Source: Pseudomonadota bacterium (GTDB lineage Bacteria; Pseudomonadota; Alphaproteobacteria; Rhodospirillales; Magnetospirillaceae). From it: DNA of 64,000 bases. The stretch lies in contig JAJYTF010000010.1 in the NCBI GenBank assembly GCA_021793155.1, positions 1 through 64,000 on the forward strand, given 5' to 3'. How positions within the stretch are numbered: position 1 is the stretch's first letter; each line of letters starts with the position of its first letter. A model generated the notes under the pieces. The model saw nothing but the letters and a program-made list of their open reading frames with translations, did not search any database and was not told where the DNA came from. Position numbers and translations under genes: made by a program. Shown piece by piece: positions 26,444 to 33,646 of the stretch.

Positions 26444-26491
26444 CCCCGTTCACCCCCCATGCGAATCAATGCGTTACCGGCCATGTGCCAA
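26444..26491 (+). repeat. degenerate repeat flanking the AbiE-like pair (copy 1)
   Basis: CCCGTTCACCCC...ATG...ATCAATGCGTTAC...TGCCAAACC resembles bases 28628-28676 on the same strand (CCCGTTCACCCC, ATG, ATCAATGGGTTAC, GGCAAACC). The two copies bracket the toxin-antitoxin genes. They may be remains of a mobile element end; identity is partial. Confidence 0.45.
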
Positions 26492-26538
26492 ACCAATTTC
26501 GGGGGACATTGCCTCTGGTCGATCGTGAACGCACCCTT

Positions 26539-26622
26539 TTCAGCGTTCGTTGAAATGGCTGGACTTGGTGAAAGTCCGCTTGACGGCATTCACTGAAAAG
26601 GCCATTTTCAGCAAATGCTGAA
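26539..26622. promoter_or_regulatory. palindromic operator sites upstream of AbiE-like pair
   Basis: Two 16-bp dyads with the same outer arms lie just before the antitoxin gene. TTCAGCGTTCGTTGAA (26539-26554) is imperfect, and TTCAGCAAATGCTGAA (26607-26622) is perfect over 7-bp arms with a 2-bp centre. A short TTCACTGAA (26589-26597) lies between them. AbiEi antitoxins repress their own operon by binding paired inverted repeats, so this is probably the autoregulatory operator and promoter. The second dyad overlaps an in-frame ATG at 26615, which argues for translation starting at 26636. Confidence 0.6.
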
Positions 26623-26635
26623 CGCAGCCTGTTCA

Positions 26636-27745
26636 ATGAACGAGCTTGAGTACCGCGCGGCAGCGGCCCTGAGGGAGCTTCTGGCGCAGGTGCCGGTGAT
26701 CGCGCTGACGGCCGTGGACGTTGCACCGCGGAAGTGGCCCGACATCCTGGCGCACATCGATGTCTCCGGCCGCCGCCGCACCCTCATCTGCGAGATCAAG
26801 GCCAGCGGCCAGCCGCGCCATGTGCGGACGGCCTTGCTGCAATTGCGCGAGTACGCTGCCCCTCTGGGGGATGCCGCGGTCCCCCTGTTCATCGCGCCCT
26901 ATCTGTCGCCCGAAGCGCAAGCGCTGTGCCGACAACACCAAGTCGGCTTCCTCGATCTGCAAGGCAATGCTCGCCTGGTTTTCGATGGGGTGTTCATCGA
27001 ACGTCTCGTCGCCAGCAAGCCGCCCGCCGAGCGGCGCGAACTCAAATCCATTTTCAAACCGAAATCCGCCCAGGTCCTGCGGGTGATGTTGCGCGACCCG
27101 CGGCGGGCGTGGCGGGTCGCGGAGCTGGCCGCAGCCGCCGATGTCAGCCTCGGCCATGTCAGCAATGTCCGCAACGCCCTGCTCGACCGGGAATGGGCGA
27201 ACGCCGATCAGGACGGCCTGTTTCTCAGCGAACCGGATGCCCTCCTCGACTCCTGGCGGAATGTTTATGAACCCCCTGCCGGCCGGCGGCTGGGGTTCTA
27301 CACCACGCTGCACGGCAGCGCGTTCGAAGAGGCTGCGCGAAAGGGCCTTGATGCCGGCAATAAGAGTGGCCTTGCGTTGTTGGCCTCGTTCTCGGCCGCA
27401 AAATGGTTGGCGCCCTATGCCCGGGCCGGAACCCAGTATTTCTATGCCGACGACGCCGGGTTGAATGCCTTGCGGATCGAACTGAAGCTTTCCGCCACCA
27501 CCAAAGGCGAGAATGTGCTCGTCATCCTGCCGAAGGATCGCGGCCTTCTCCACGATGCGGTGGAACCCGCCCCCGGAATTGTCTGCACCAGTCCGGTCCA
27601 GACCTATCTCGACCTCGCCGCTGCCGGTGAGCGCGGCCGCGAGGCTGCCGAGCATTTGCGAAAAGAAAGACTTGCATGGCCCCGATGGCTCCCCCCGAGC
27701 CGCAGTCGGCGGCCGACTATGACGACCGCACGACTGCGGCGGTAA
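26636..27745 (+). CDS. AbiEi-like antitoxin with nuclease-fold N-terminus (type IV TA)
   Basis: About 369 aa from the ATG at 26636; an ATG at 26615 lies inside the predicted operator. The N-terminal 100 residues resemble a PD-(D/E)XK fold (WPDILAHIDV, then LICEIKASGQPRHVRTALLQ, with the E-x-K pair). Residues about 150-190 form a winged helix-turn-helix (WRVAELAAAADVSLGHVSNV). The rest matches the C-terminal AbiEi-type region (FSAAKWLAPYARAGTQYFYA and VCTSPVQTYLDLA AAGERG). The partner gene overlaps its 3' end by 70 bases. Proposed role: transcriptional repressor and antitoxin of the following nucleotidyltransferase. Confidence 0.75.
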   Translation: MNELEYRAAAALRELLAQVPVIALTAVDVAPRKWPDILAHIDVSGRRRTLICEIKASGQPRHVRTALLQLREYAAPLGDAAVPLFIAPYLSPEAQALCRQHQVGFLDLQGNARLVFDGVFIERLVASKPPAERRELKSIFKPKSAQVLRVMLRDPRRAWRVAELAAAADVSLGHVSNVRNALLDREWANADQDGLFLSEPDALLDSWRNVYEPPAGRRLGFYTTLHGSAFEEAARKGLDAGNKSGLALLASFSAAKWLAPYARAGTQYFYADDAGLNALRIELKLSATTKGENVLVILPKDRGLLHDAVEPAPGIVCTSPVQTYLDLAAAGERGREAAEHLRKERLAWPRWLPPSRSRRPTMTTARLRR

Positions 27746-28497
27746 AGGCAGTGCCGCTGGAAATCGGCCAGATCCTGGGCAGCTTCCGCGGCAAGTTCGC
27801 CGTCATCGGCGGAGCGGTGCCGTGGCTCCTGCTCGGCAACGAGGAGATGCCCCATGTCGGCACCCTCGATGTCGACCTGGGCCTCGATGCCGAGGCGCTG
27901 GGCAATGGCGAGTACGCGACATTGGTGGAAGCCCTCATGGGCGAGGGGTACGAACAGCGGCAGTCACTCCGGCGTTTCCAACTGGTGCGCCAGGTTCCCG
28001 CCGACGATGGTGGCGGCCCGATCGACGTGGTTGTCGATTTCCTCATGCCGCGCGATGCCGAGATTGTGAAAAACGTTCCGCCGCTCATCGCCGAGTTCGC
28101 CGTGCAGCGGGCGTCCGGCGCCGATTTGGCGCTACGCTTCTACCAGATGGTGGCAATCGACGGACCGATGCCAAGGGGCGGCAGGAACCGGGTGGAAATC
28201 GCCGTCGCGTCCATCCCTGCCCTGCTGGCGATGAAAGGCTTCGCCCTGCACGGACGCTACAAGCAGAAGGATGCCCACGACATCTACTACTGCGTCAGGA
28301 ACTATCCGGACAGGATCGACGCCCTGGCCGATGCCTGCCGGCCGTTGCTTGCTCATGCGAGCGGCGAACGGGGATTCTGGCACCATCACCCCGACCACAT
28401 GAAGGCCGCGAAAGAGGCCTTGGACCGGGGGGTAACAGGCCCTGACTCACCTAGCCGGAAGGCAGGTTTGGGCCGGGTAACAGGCCCACCCGTATAA
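27676..28497 (+). CDS. AbiEii-like nucleotidyltransferase toxin (type IV TA)
   Basis: 273 aa. The N-terminal half has a nucleotidyltransferase-like layout: FAVIGGAVPWLLLGN (helix with small residues), then TLDVDLGLDAEAL carrying the D-x-D catalytic pair, and a third acidic position in IDVVVDFLMPRD. Later RYKQKDAHDIYYCVRNY matches the lysine/aspartate helix of AbiEii/AbiGii toxins. Such toxins transfer nucleotides to tRNA ends and give phage abortive infection. The 70-base overlap with the antitoxin gene indicates coupling. The last 20 residues contain a tandem 45-bp duplication, so the C-terminus may be non-native. Confidence 0.72.
   Translation: MAPMAPPEPQSAADYDDRTTAAVKAVPLEIGQILGSFRGKFAVIGGAVPWLLLGNEEMPHVGTLDVDLGLDAEALGNGEYATLVEALMGEGYEQRQSLRRFQLVRQVPADDGGGPIDVVVDFLMPRDAEIVKNVPPLIAEFAVQRASGADLALRFYQMVAIDGPMPRGGRNRVEIAVASIPALLAMKGFALHGRYKQKDAHDIYYCVRNYPDRIDALADACRPLLAHASGERGFWHHHPDHMKAAKEALDRGVTGPDSPSRKAGLGRVTGPPV
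28430..28487 (+). repeat. short tandem duplication (13-bp unit ends, 45-bp period)
   Basis: GGGTAACAGGCCC occurs at 28430-28442 and again at 28475-28487, inside the final codons of the toxin gene, giving two VTG(P) stretches. It is probably a local duplication or scar at the cassette edge. Confidence 0.55.
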
Positions 28498-28534
28498 GGG
28501 ACATTATAATATATTTGGCAACGCTTTGAAAAAT

Positions 28535-28581
28535 ATGGTCGGGGCGAGAGGATTCGAACCTCCGGCTTCTAGCTCCCAAAG
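28535..28581 (-). repeat. tRNA-Pro 3'-half duplication (att-like site, distal copy)
   Basis: 47 bases identical to the 3' part of tRNA-Pro at 30791-30837, in the same orientation, spanning the CCA end, T arm and anticodon-loop region up to CCCAAAG. Identity stops at 28582. This is the typical attachment-site scar left when an element integrates into a tRNA 3' end and restores the gene. Confidence 0.85.
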
Positions 28582-28826
28582 ATGGATTTTCTACCATGGA
28601 ATCAGAAAGGCTTGCCAGAGTTCCGGTCCCGTTCACCCCATGACGGATCAATGGGTTACGACAGCGGTGGCAAACCTTCGATGCTCGGGATGGGCGAGCT
28701 CCTTGCTCAAACACTCATCGATCAGCAGTTCAAATTTTTCACGCCGTTGGTGAACACCTTGCTCATGTCGATCGTCGCCAAGGTATCACATCTCGACGGT
28801 CGGAAGGTCGACGACCGAACGCCCGC
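28582..28826. other. non-coding sequence inside the tRNA-bounded segment
   Basis: No supported gene. It contains the second degenerate CCCGTTCACCCC repeat (28628-28676) resembling 26444-26491. No integrase or excisionase fragment is recognisable. Confidence 0.45.
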
Positions 28827-29087
28827 CTATTGGAGATGGGTGGGCAACTCATCACCCGGTTCCGGTGCGACAGCCGGCACCCTTTCCAAGAAGCGGGCAA
28901 ATCCATCGCCTGTGGCGGCGCCAGCGCGCTGCTCGAGAAAGCCTTCCGCCGTTTCCACTACCCCGACCTTTTGCGCGACGGCTGTGGCGATCCATTGATT
29001 GAGAGAAACGCCATCGGCCTTGGCAAGCCGGGCAGCCGCTGCCTTGATGGAAGCAGGTAGCTTAAGCGGATATGTCGCCTTGCTCAT
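28827..29087 (-). CDS. ribbon-helix-helix/HicB-like antitoxin
   Basis: 86 aa. YPLKLPASIKAAAARLAKADGVSLNQWIATAVAQKVG is the short ribbon-helix-helix pattern seen in HicB-type antitoxins that accompany PIN toxins. Its ATG overlaps the stop of the upstream PIN fragment by four bases, showing they formed an operon. With the toxin truncated it may now be an orphan antitoxin. Confidence 0.7.
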   Translation of the reverse strand: MSKATYPLKLPASIKAAAARLAKADGVSLNQWIATAVAQKVGVVETAEGFLEQRAGAATGDGFARFLERVPAVAPEPGDELPTHLQ

Positions 29088-29329
29088 CCACGCAACCCTT
29101 CCAAAAACTCTGCCGGCGTAACGATTCGCAAACCGAAGTGTGCCGCCGACGCAAAATCATCGACGTTGTGGGTCACCAGCGCATCGGCTCGTCCGTTAAT
29201 TGCGGCCTCAAGCACCATTTCATCCTTCACGTCTGCCAACTGAGGTCGCCATAGGAAATGGACCTCCACCGGTTCAGACAAGGCGGCAAACTCGGCCATC
29301 ATCTGATCGATCTCCAATAAACATCCCAT
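29084..29329 (-). pseudogene. PIN-domain toxin, N-terminally truncated
   Basis: The frame encodes the C-terminal half of a PIN-family toxin: LADVKDEMVLEAAINGRADALVTHN with the conserved acidic residues, then DDFASAAHFGLRIVTPAEFLE. The family is about 140 residues long and begins with a DTNVLVSA-type strand carrying the first catalytic aspartate. That part is absent: only about 20 residues precede the middle acidic cluster and no other frame upstream supplies it. The gene is therefore probably inactive. Confidence 0.65.
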
Positions 29330-29383
29330 AGGATATCTCAGGCGGCGACAGCGGCAACAGCCACGGCGGCGCGCCCTCCTGGC

Positions 29384-29713
29384 TCAAGCGATGGCCGACA
29401 AGCCTCGTTCCGCGACGATGGACAGCAGTTTCGCCGCCGGGCCGGCGGGACGCTTGTCGCCACGCTCCCATTGGCTGACCGAATCCTTGGTCACGTTGAG
29501 ATAGGCCGCAAACACGGTCTGGCTCACCTGCTCGCGTTCCCTGAGGGCGCGGATCTCCTCCGCCGTGAACTTTCGGATCGGGGTCAGACAGGACTGGTCG
29601 AATCGCCGCATCGTCTGCTTGTCGATAAGGCCGGCCTCGTGCAGGTCCAGAGCCGTCTCGTGGATCGCCGCCTTGATGTCGCTCCTGTAGCCCCTAGCCT
29701 TCAGCTTGCTCAT
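29384..29713 (-). CDS. higA: HigA-type XRE antitoxin
   Basis: 109 aa. The C-terminal helix-turn-helix is typical of XRE antitoxins: EIRALREREQVSQTVFAAYL and VTKDSVSQWERGDKRPAGPA, ending in AAKLLSIVAERGL. The N-terminal 40 residues (SDIKAAIHETALDLHEAGL) resemble those of HigA/type II partner proteins. Its start lies within the end of the toxin gene (20-base overlap), the HigBA order of toxin first. It should neutralise HigB and repress the operon. Confidence 0.85.
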   Translation of the reverse strand: MSKLKARGYRSDIKAAIHETALDLHEAGLIDKQTMRRFDQSCLTPIRKFTAEEIRALREREQVSQTVFAAYLNVTKDSVSQWERGDKRPAGPAAKLLSIVAERGLSAIA

Positions 29714-30080
29714 CGCACTGAACCTCCTGGTACTTCCCAGCCTCGATCAGATCGGCGAGCTGTTCATCGGAGGTATCCAGCAGAACCTTGGCCAGATCCT
29801 TGAAGTCCCGCTCGTCGCTTTCGTCGATGTTGTCCCGGTCGCTCTTGGCGAAGCCGTAGACGAAAAACGACCTCTCGCCCTTCTTGAACAGAATGATGGA
29901 CCGATAGCCGCCTGACTTGCCTTCGCCCGGCCGGGCGATCCGCTGCTTGATCAAACCGTCGCCGTAGTCCGCGTCGATCACGCCCTTTTCCGCATTCTGC
30001 ACGGCCTCGCATAGCTTGGCGTCGGGAATACGCTCTTTTCTGGCAAACCGGACGAACCACTTGCTCTTGTAGATCTTCAC
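29694..30080 (-). CDS. higB: HigB/RelE-type toxin
   Basis: 128 aa from a GTG at 30080; the open frame runs to 30125, but family members begin at the VKIYKSKWFVRFARKE segment. The next motifs LCEAVQNAEKGVIDADYG, IKQRIARPGEGKSGGYRSI and KGERSFFVYGFAKSDRDNI match the RelE/HigB-like family PF06296, ribosome-dependent mRNA interferases. It overlaps the downstream antitoxin gene by 20 bases. All family blocks look intact, so this pair may be functional. Confidence 0.82.
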   Translation of the reverse strand: MKIYKSKWFVRFARKERIPDAKLCEAVQNAEKGVIDADYGDGLIKQRIARPGEGKSGGYRSIILFKKGERSFFVYGFAKSDRDNIDESDERDFKDLAKVLLDTSDEQLADLIEAGKYQEVQCDEQAEG

Positions 30081-30297
30081 CGCCGCCCGTCCCCCTGCGC
30101 GCCCCGCAACGCCAATATGTCGCACTCGGTTCTACATTTCAAGGGTGGCTGGCACCACTCCGATTGGAAAGCTGCAGGTGGCGCCGCCCCCCATCCTGCA
30201 CCGGCAGGGTGGGCGGAGCCGTGTGGTGGCGGACGCTGACCCAACCGGCGTCGTCGGCCTCGGCCCCCTCACCGACCGTTTGGGCGAGCCGTCGCCG

Positions 30298-30374
30298 ATC
30301 AGCTCTATCACCCGGGTCAACCAAGCGTGGGCGATGGACATCACCTACATCCCGATGGCCCGCGGTTTCGTTTA
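30298..30374 (+). pseudogene. IS3-family transposase OrfB fragment
   Basis: The frame ending at 30375 reads RVNQAWAMDITYIPMARGF, the start of the rve integrase domain with the first catalytic aspartate (D in MDITYI) of IS3-family OrfB. Upstream codons back to about 30145 are open but not clearly conserved, and the rest of the domain is missing. It adjoins a different gene fragment at 30372. It may derive from the same IS group as the element at the left window edge. Confidence 0.7.
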
Positions 30375-30599
30375 ACCGTCGACACGGCCATCGCCCATCT
30401 GGCCGGTGCGCTGGGCGTGCGGACCTTTCTGCTGCTGCGTTATACCTCGGACTGGCGATGGTTCGATAAGGGCAGGACGTCGCCCTGGTACCCGAGCCTC
30501 ACGCTGTTCCGCCAGCCCGCGCCGAACCGGTGGGACGATGCGATCGAGGAGATGGCAACAGCGCTGCAGACGTTTGTCGACACGCGCCAGCAGTGCTGA
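30372..30599 (+). pseudogene. C-terminal fragment of TPR/GT9-like glycosyltransferase
   Basis: The frame reads TVDTAIAHLAGALGVRTFLL, then SDWRWFDKGRTSPWYPSLTL and FRQPAPNRWDDAIEEMATAL, stopping at 30599. This is the conserved end of bacterial TPR-containing glycosyltransferases (GT9/OGT-like), where VDTAIAHLAGALG binds the nucleotide-sugar. The N-terminal several hundred residues are replaced by the IS3 transposase fragment, so the gene is broken. Confidence 0.75.
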
Positions 30600-30790
30600 C
30601 CCAGGCTCGCCAGACGTTCTATGGAGTTTTTGGCTTCAGCAACCTGGTAAGCTGATCGCAGCCACTCGCGACTTGGCGCGCGCTGCTTCTTTACCAAATG
30701 GATCGGCACAGTAAGAGCGCCAGACCCACTTTTGATGGTGGCAAACCGGAACGGATGCGAACAAAAAGATCGTTGATTTTCAATAGGATA

Positions 30791-30837
30791 ATGGTCGGGG
30801 CGAGAGGATTCGAACCTCCGGCTTCTAGCTCCCAAAG
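30791..30837 (-). repeat. tRNA-Pro 3'-half repeat (att-like site, proximal copy)
   Basis: The 47-bp sequence shared perfectly with 28535-28581. Here it is part of the intact tRNA-Pro gene. The 2.2 kb between the copies carries toxin-antitoxin genes and gene fragments, as expected for a decayed integrative element. Confidence 0.85.
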
Positions 30838-30868
30838 CTAGCGCTCTACCAGGCTGAGCTACACCCCG
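30792..30868 (-). tRNA. tRNA-Pro (anticodon TGG)
   Basis: 77 nt on the minus strand including an encoded CCA. The acceptor stem CGGGGTG pairs with CGCCCCG. The D arm region reads TAGCTCAGCCTGGTAGAGC, the anticodon stem-loop CTAGC-TTTGGGA-GCTAG gives anticodon TGG, and the T arm is CGGAGGTTCGAATCCTC. All arms fold without mismatches beyond the usual G-T pair. It reads CCA/CCG-type proline codons. Its 3' half is duplicated at 28535-28581. Confidence 0.97.
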
Positions 30869-31250
30869 AGGGTCGCAGTTCTAGGGGGTTCGGCCGATTT
30901 TGGCAAGCGCGGAAAGAGCAATAAAACCGCAATTTGGTCCTGCATTCCGCGCCCAAATCCCACAATGCACTCACACACACGTTCCCAGTGTGTTCCTTTC
31001 AAGCCTCAATTCGGCCCACCCGGCTCCATCGGTCGCCATCCCTTGTTCGCTGCCGGCGCCATTCAAAATCGCCGTCGCGAATGACCCACCAAATCGACCG
31101 GTGGACGACCAATATGCCGAGGATGCGGATACCCGCGAACAACCCGCAATGACCCGCCATTGAAGGCCGCCGGATCGTCGGAAGCTAAAATTGCTTTCTC
31201 CCGCGTCCTTCAGCAGCTAGACCTATAGGCATCACACGTGGAGACTTCAA
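30869..31250. other. intergenic region, cold-shock gene leader
   Basis: No supported gene. It holds the tRNA-Pro promoter (leftward) and the cold-shock gene promoter and leader (rightward). Cold-shock mRNAs often have long structured leaders, but no specific structure is claimed here. Confidence 0.45.
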
Positions 31251-31460
31251 ATGGCAAACGGTACCGTTAAGTGGTTCAATTCGACCAAGGGCTTCGGCTT
31301 CATTACCCCCGACAACGGCGGCAGCGATGTCTTCGTGCATATTTCGGCGGTTGAAAGGGCGGGTCTTAGCACTCTGCACGACGGCCAAAAGGTTTCCTAC
31401 GATGAAGAAATGGACAAAAAGAAGGGGAAATCTTCGGCGGTCAACCTGAAGGCTCTGTAA
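31251..31460 (+). CDS. CspA-family cold-shock protein
   Basis: 69 aa single cold-shock domain. The RNP1 motif KGFGFITP and RNP2 motif DVFVHISAV are intact, following [15 protein letters not shown]. It binds single-stranded nucleic acids as an RNA chaperone. GTGGAG lies before the ATG, and a strong terminator follows 8 bases after the stop, so it is monocistronic. Confidence 0.97.
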   Translation: MANGTVKWFNSTKGFGFITPDNGGSDVFVHISAVERAGLSTLHDGQKVSYDEEMDKKKGKSSAVNLKAL

Positions 31461-31467
31461 GATATAT

Positions 31468-31500
31468 GGGAGAAGCCTCTGCGCTTCTCCCTTATCTTGT
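31468..31500 (+). terminator. intrinsic terminator after cold-shock gene
   Basis: GGGAGAAG (31468-31475) pairs with CTTCTCCC (31484-31491), with an 8-nt loop, followed by TTATCTTGTT. Stem and T-rich tail fit a rho-independent terminator. Confidence 0.85.
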
Positions 31501-31604
31501 TGACGACAGTGGCAACAGCTCACCGCTGACGCCGTCGAGCGGCTGCGGCCGGAGTCGGCCATGATCGTGCGGAGCAAGCCTCCGCGGCGACGAGCAGACT
31601 GGAC

Positions 31605-32330
31605 ATGGTAATGGCGACCGACCTCGACAAACTCAAAGCCCGGCTTCAGGCGCTTCGGGAAAAAACCACCGCCAATGGCTGCACGGAAGAGGAAGCCCTC
31701 GCTGCTGCCGCCAAGGTCGCAGAATTGCTCGACCGGCACGATCTGTCCCTCAGCGACCTGGAAATCCGCGAGGAGCAATGCGCCCAGTCGGCCATTGAAA
31801 CCAACCGCAAGCAGCGCCAGCCCATCTCGTCATGCATCCCCGCGATTGCCGAGTATTGCGACTGCAAGGTATGGCAGGAAAAGGATGAAACCGGACGCGT
31901 CCGCTACGTCTTTTTCGGACTCCGGCCCAGCATCGAAATGGCCCATTACGTTTACGACGTGATCGCCACCGCCATGCAGACCGCCTGGATGCAGTACGCC
32001 CGCAATCAGCGGTTCATCCGTTACGGTCATGACGAAAAGGGATCATTCCTGTTCGGCATGGCGGTGTCCATTGCCAACAAGCTGAGCGCCATGAAGATGG
32101 AGCGCGATGAAGCCATTCGGATCAGCAGCGGTCGCGACCTCGTGGTCGTCCGGCGCGCGGTCGTTGATACTGAATTTGCCAAGCTTGACCTCAATCTTCG
32201 CCGCGGACGAGCGTCGGGGAAGAAGGTTGCGCTGAAAGCCTTCGAAGCCGGACAGGTTGCCGGGCAAGCCCTCGCCCTTCACCCCGGTGTTGGCGGAAAT
32301 CCAGGCGATGGATCCTGCGAACCGCGGTGA
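31605..32330 (+). CDS. DUF2786 domain protein
   Basis: 241 aa. The N-terminal 45 residues (LKARLQALREKTTANGCTEE, then EALAAAAKVAELLDRHDLSLSDLE) are the DUF2786 domain, which usually begins proteins of unknown role in phages and bacteria. The middle (CDCKVWQ, YVFFGLRPSIEMAHYVYDVI, YGHDEKGSFLFGMAVSIANK) matches the C-terminal region of the same family. No catalytic motif is evident. The start may be 31605 or the second ATG at 31611. It stands alone between the cold-shock gene and the sox operon. Confidence 0.8.
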   Translation: MVMATDLDKLKARLQALREKTTANGCTEEEALAAAAKVAELLDRHDLSLSDLEIREEQCAQSAIETNRKQRQPISSCIPAIAEYCDCKVWQEKDETGRVRYVFFGLRPSIEMAHYVYDVIATAMQTAWMQYARNQRFIRYGHDEKGSFLFGMAVSIANKLSAMKMERDEAIRISSGRDLVVVRRAVVDTEFAKLDLNLRRGRASGKKVALKAFEAGQVAGQALALHPGVGGNPGDGSCEPR

Positions 32331-32484
32331 TGCATGTTCGAAGCCATATTCGACGACCCCGACTTCGAATACCTGCTCTCAAAGCTCAAGCAGTTTCCCC
32401 ACGCGGAGAAAATGGTGTTTTGACCCATCGCTCCGCCACGATTGGCCAAATCGACCCAATTGCCGCCTGGCGGAACGCGCATCC

Positions 32485-32608
32485 CTAGTGGTGCGCCCCA
32501 GACCCCTGACCGCCCCGCGTCTGACTGCGGGGCCCAGCCAACCGATTGAATTGTAGCAAGAATCTGACGAATGGCACCGCCACCATTCGTCACATTCTCA
32601 CCACCAGG
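32485..32608 (-). repeat. MITE-like 123-bp repeat, diverged copy A
   Basis: Starts CTAGTGGTGCGCCCCAGAC and ends TCTCACCACCAG, with AACCGATTGAATTGTAGC in the centre. It aligns along its whole length with copies at 33524 and 39661 but carries many substitutions, and its right CTAG is changed to CCAG. It fills most of the gap between the DUF2786 gene and soxY. Confidence 0.8.
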
Positions 32609-32713
32609 GGCCCCGCCCTGGCACGCCGTTTGCTCTCCTCATTGCCGTGACGACGCCGGACGACATTCCGGCACTGACAGGCGCCACCAACGAAGAGGCG
32701 AGGAGAAGCAAAG

Positions 32714-33181
32714 ATGTCTGATAGGGCGCTCGGCCGGGCGGCACTCACCCGGCGGCAAATACTGATCGGAACCGCGGGAATCGGTTTGATGGCCCTGCCG
32801 CGCTGGGCGCAGGCCACCCCCGCCGAGGCCCAGGCGGCGATCGCCAAGATCACCGGCGGCGCCACGCCGGCGGCCGGCCGCGTCACGCTGCGCCTGCCGC
32901 AGATTGCCGAAAACGGCAACTCGGTGCAGTTCTCGGTCGCGGTGGACAGTCCGATGACCGAAGCCGACTACGTCAAGGCCATCCATGTCATCGCCGAGGA
33001 GAACCCCTTCCCCGAGGTCGCCACCTTCTATCTGTCGCCGGCCAACGGCAAGGCCGAGGTGACCATGCGCATGCGGCTGGCCAAGACGCAGACGGTGCGC
33101 GCCGTCGCCGTGATGGCCGACGGCAAGGCCTTTGAGGCGCAGCAGGAAGTGAAGGTAACCATCGGCGGCTGCGGCGGCTGA
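32714..33181 (+). CDS. soxY: thiosulfate-oxidising carrier protein SoxY
   Basis: 155 aa periplasmic carrier that binds sulfur intermediates on its C-terminal cysteine. The signal peptide is of the Tat type (TRRQILIGTAGIGLMALP). The C-terminus is VKVTIGGCGG, the GGCGG swinging arm with the substrate-carrying cysteine. It precedes soxZ by 19 bases; the two form the SoxYZ heterodimer. GGAGAAGC lies before the ATG. Confidence 0.97.
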   Translation: MSDRALGRAALTRRQILIGTAGIGLMALPRWAQATPAEAQAAIAKITGGATPAAGRVTLRLPQIAENGNSVQFSVAVDSPMTEADYVKAIHVIAEENPFPEVATFYLSPANGKAEVTMRMRLAKTQTVRAVAVMADGKAFEAQQEVKVTIGGCGG

Positions 33182-33200
33182 GCGCAAGGGAGAAACGGAT

Positions 33201-33527
33201 ATGGCAGAAATGAAGCCGCGGGTGAAGGTACCCGCCACCGCCACCAAGGGCGAAATTATCGAGATCAAGACCACCATCAATCACGACATGGAATCCGGCC
33301 AGCGGAAGGACAAGGACGGCAAGGTGATCCCACGCAAGATCATCAACAAATTCGTCTGCAGCCTGAACGGTAAGGAAGTATTCCGCTCCGACTGGTACAC
33401 GGCGGTTTCGGCCAACCCATATTTGTCGTTTTTCGTCAAGGCAACTGAGTCGGGCAATTTCGACTTCGCCTGGTCCGATGACGATGGATCGGTCTACAAG
33501 ACTTCGGCTCCCATTACGGTGTCCTAG
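33201..33527 (+). CDS. soxZ: sulfur-oxidation chaperone SoxZ
   Basis: 108 aa, no signal peptide (exported with SoxY). KPRVKVPATATKGEIIEIKT at the start, HDMESGQRKDKDGKVIPRKI in the middle and FFVKATESGNFDFAWSDDDG near the end are diagnostic. The stop codon TAG belongs to the CTAG at the left edge of the repeat inserted right behind it (33524-33646), so the original stop may have lain at the same CTAG target or further on. Confidence 0.96.
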   Translation: MAEMKPRVKVPATATKGEIIEIKTTINHDMESGQRKDKDGKVIPRKIINKFVCSLNGKEVFRSDWYTAVSANPYLSFFVKATESGNFDFAWSDDDGSVYKTSAPITVS

Positions 33528-33646
33528 TGGTGAAAGTCCGACGGATGGTACCGCCACCAGCCGTCGAATTTTCACCACAATTCAATTGGTTGGTGGGCCG
33601 CCTGATCCAGGCGCTTGGGGACCAAGCGTCTGGGGCGGACCACTAG
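33524..33646 (+). repeat. MITE-like 123-bp repeat, copy B (between soxZ and soxA)
   Basis: Bounded by CTAG on both sides. Two adjacent hairpins: GTGGTGAAA (33527-33535) pairs with TTTCACCAC (33570-33578), and a second stem joins GTGGGCCGCC with GGCGGACCAC near the right end. It is the reverse complement of copy C (39661-39783) with one difference, so movement or duplication is recent. In the mRNA it would form a structured spacer between soxYZ and soxA. Confidence 0.9.

Noticed and set aside
28430-28487. Possible CRISPR-like repeat (two 13-bp copies)
   Set aside because: Only two copies with unequal context, inside a coding frame; no array, no leader and no cas genes.
30900-31163. 87-codon frame upstream of the cold-shock gene
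   Set aside because: No ribosome binding site, no family similarity and unusual proline/serine composition; treated as leader DNA.
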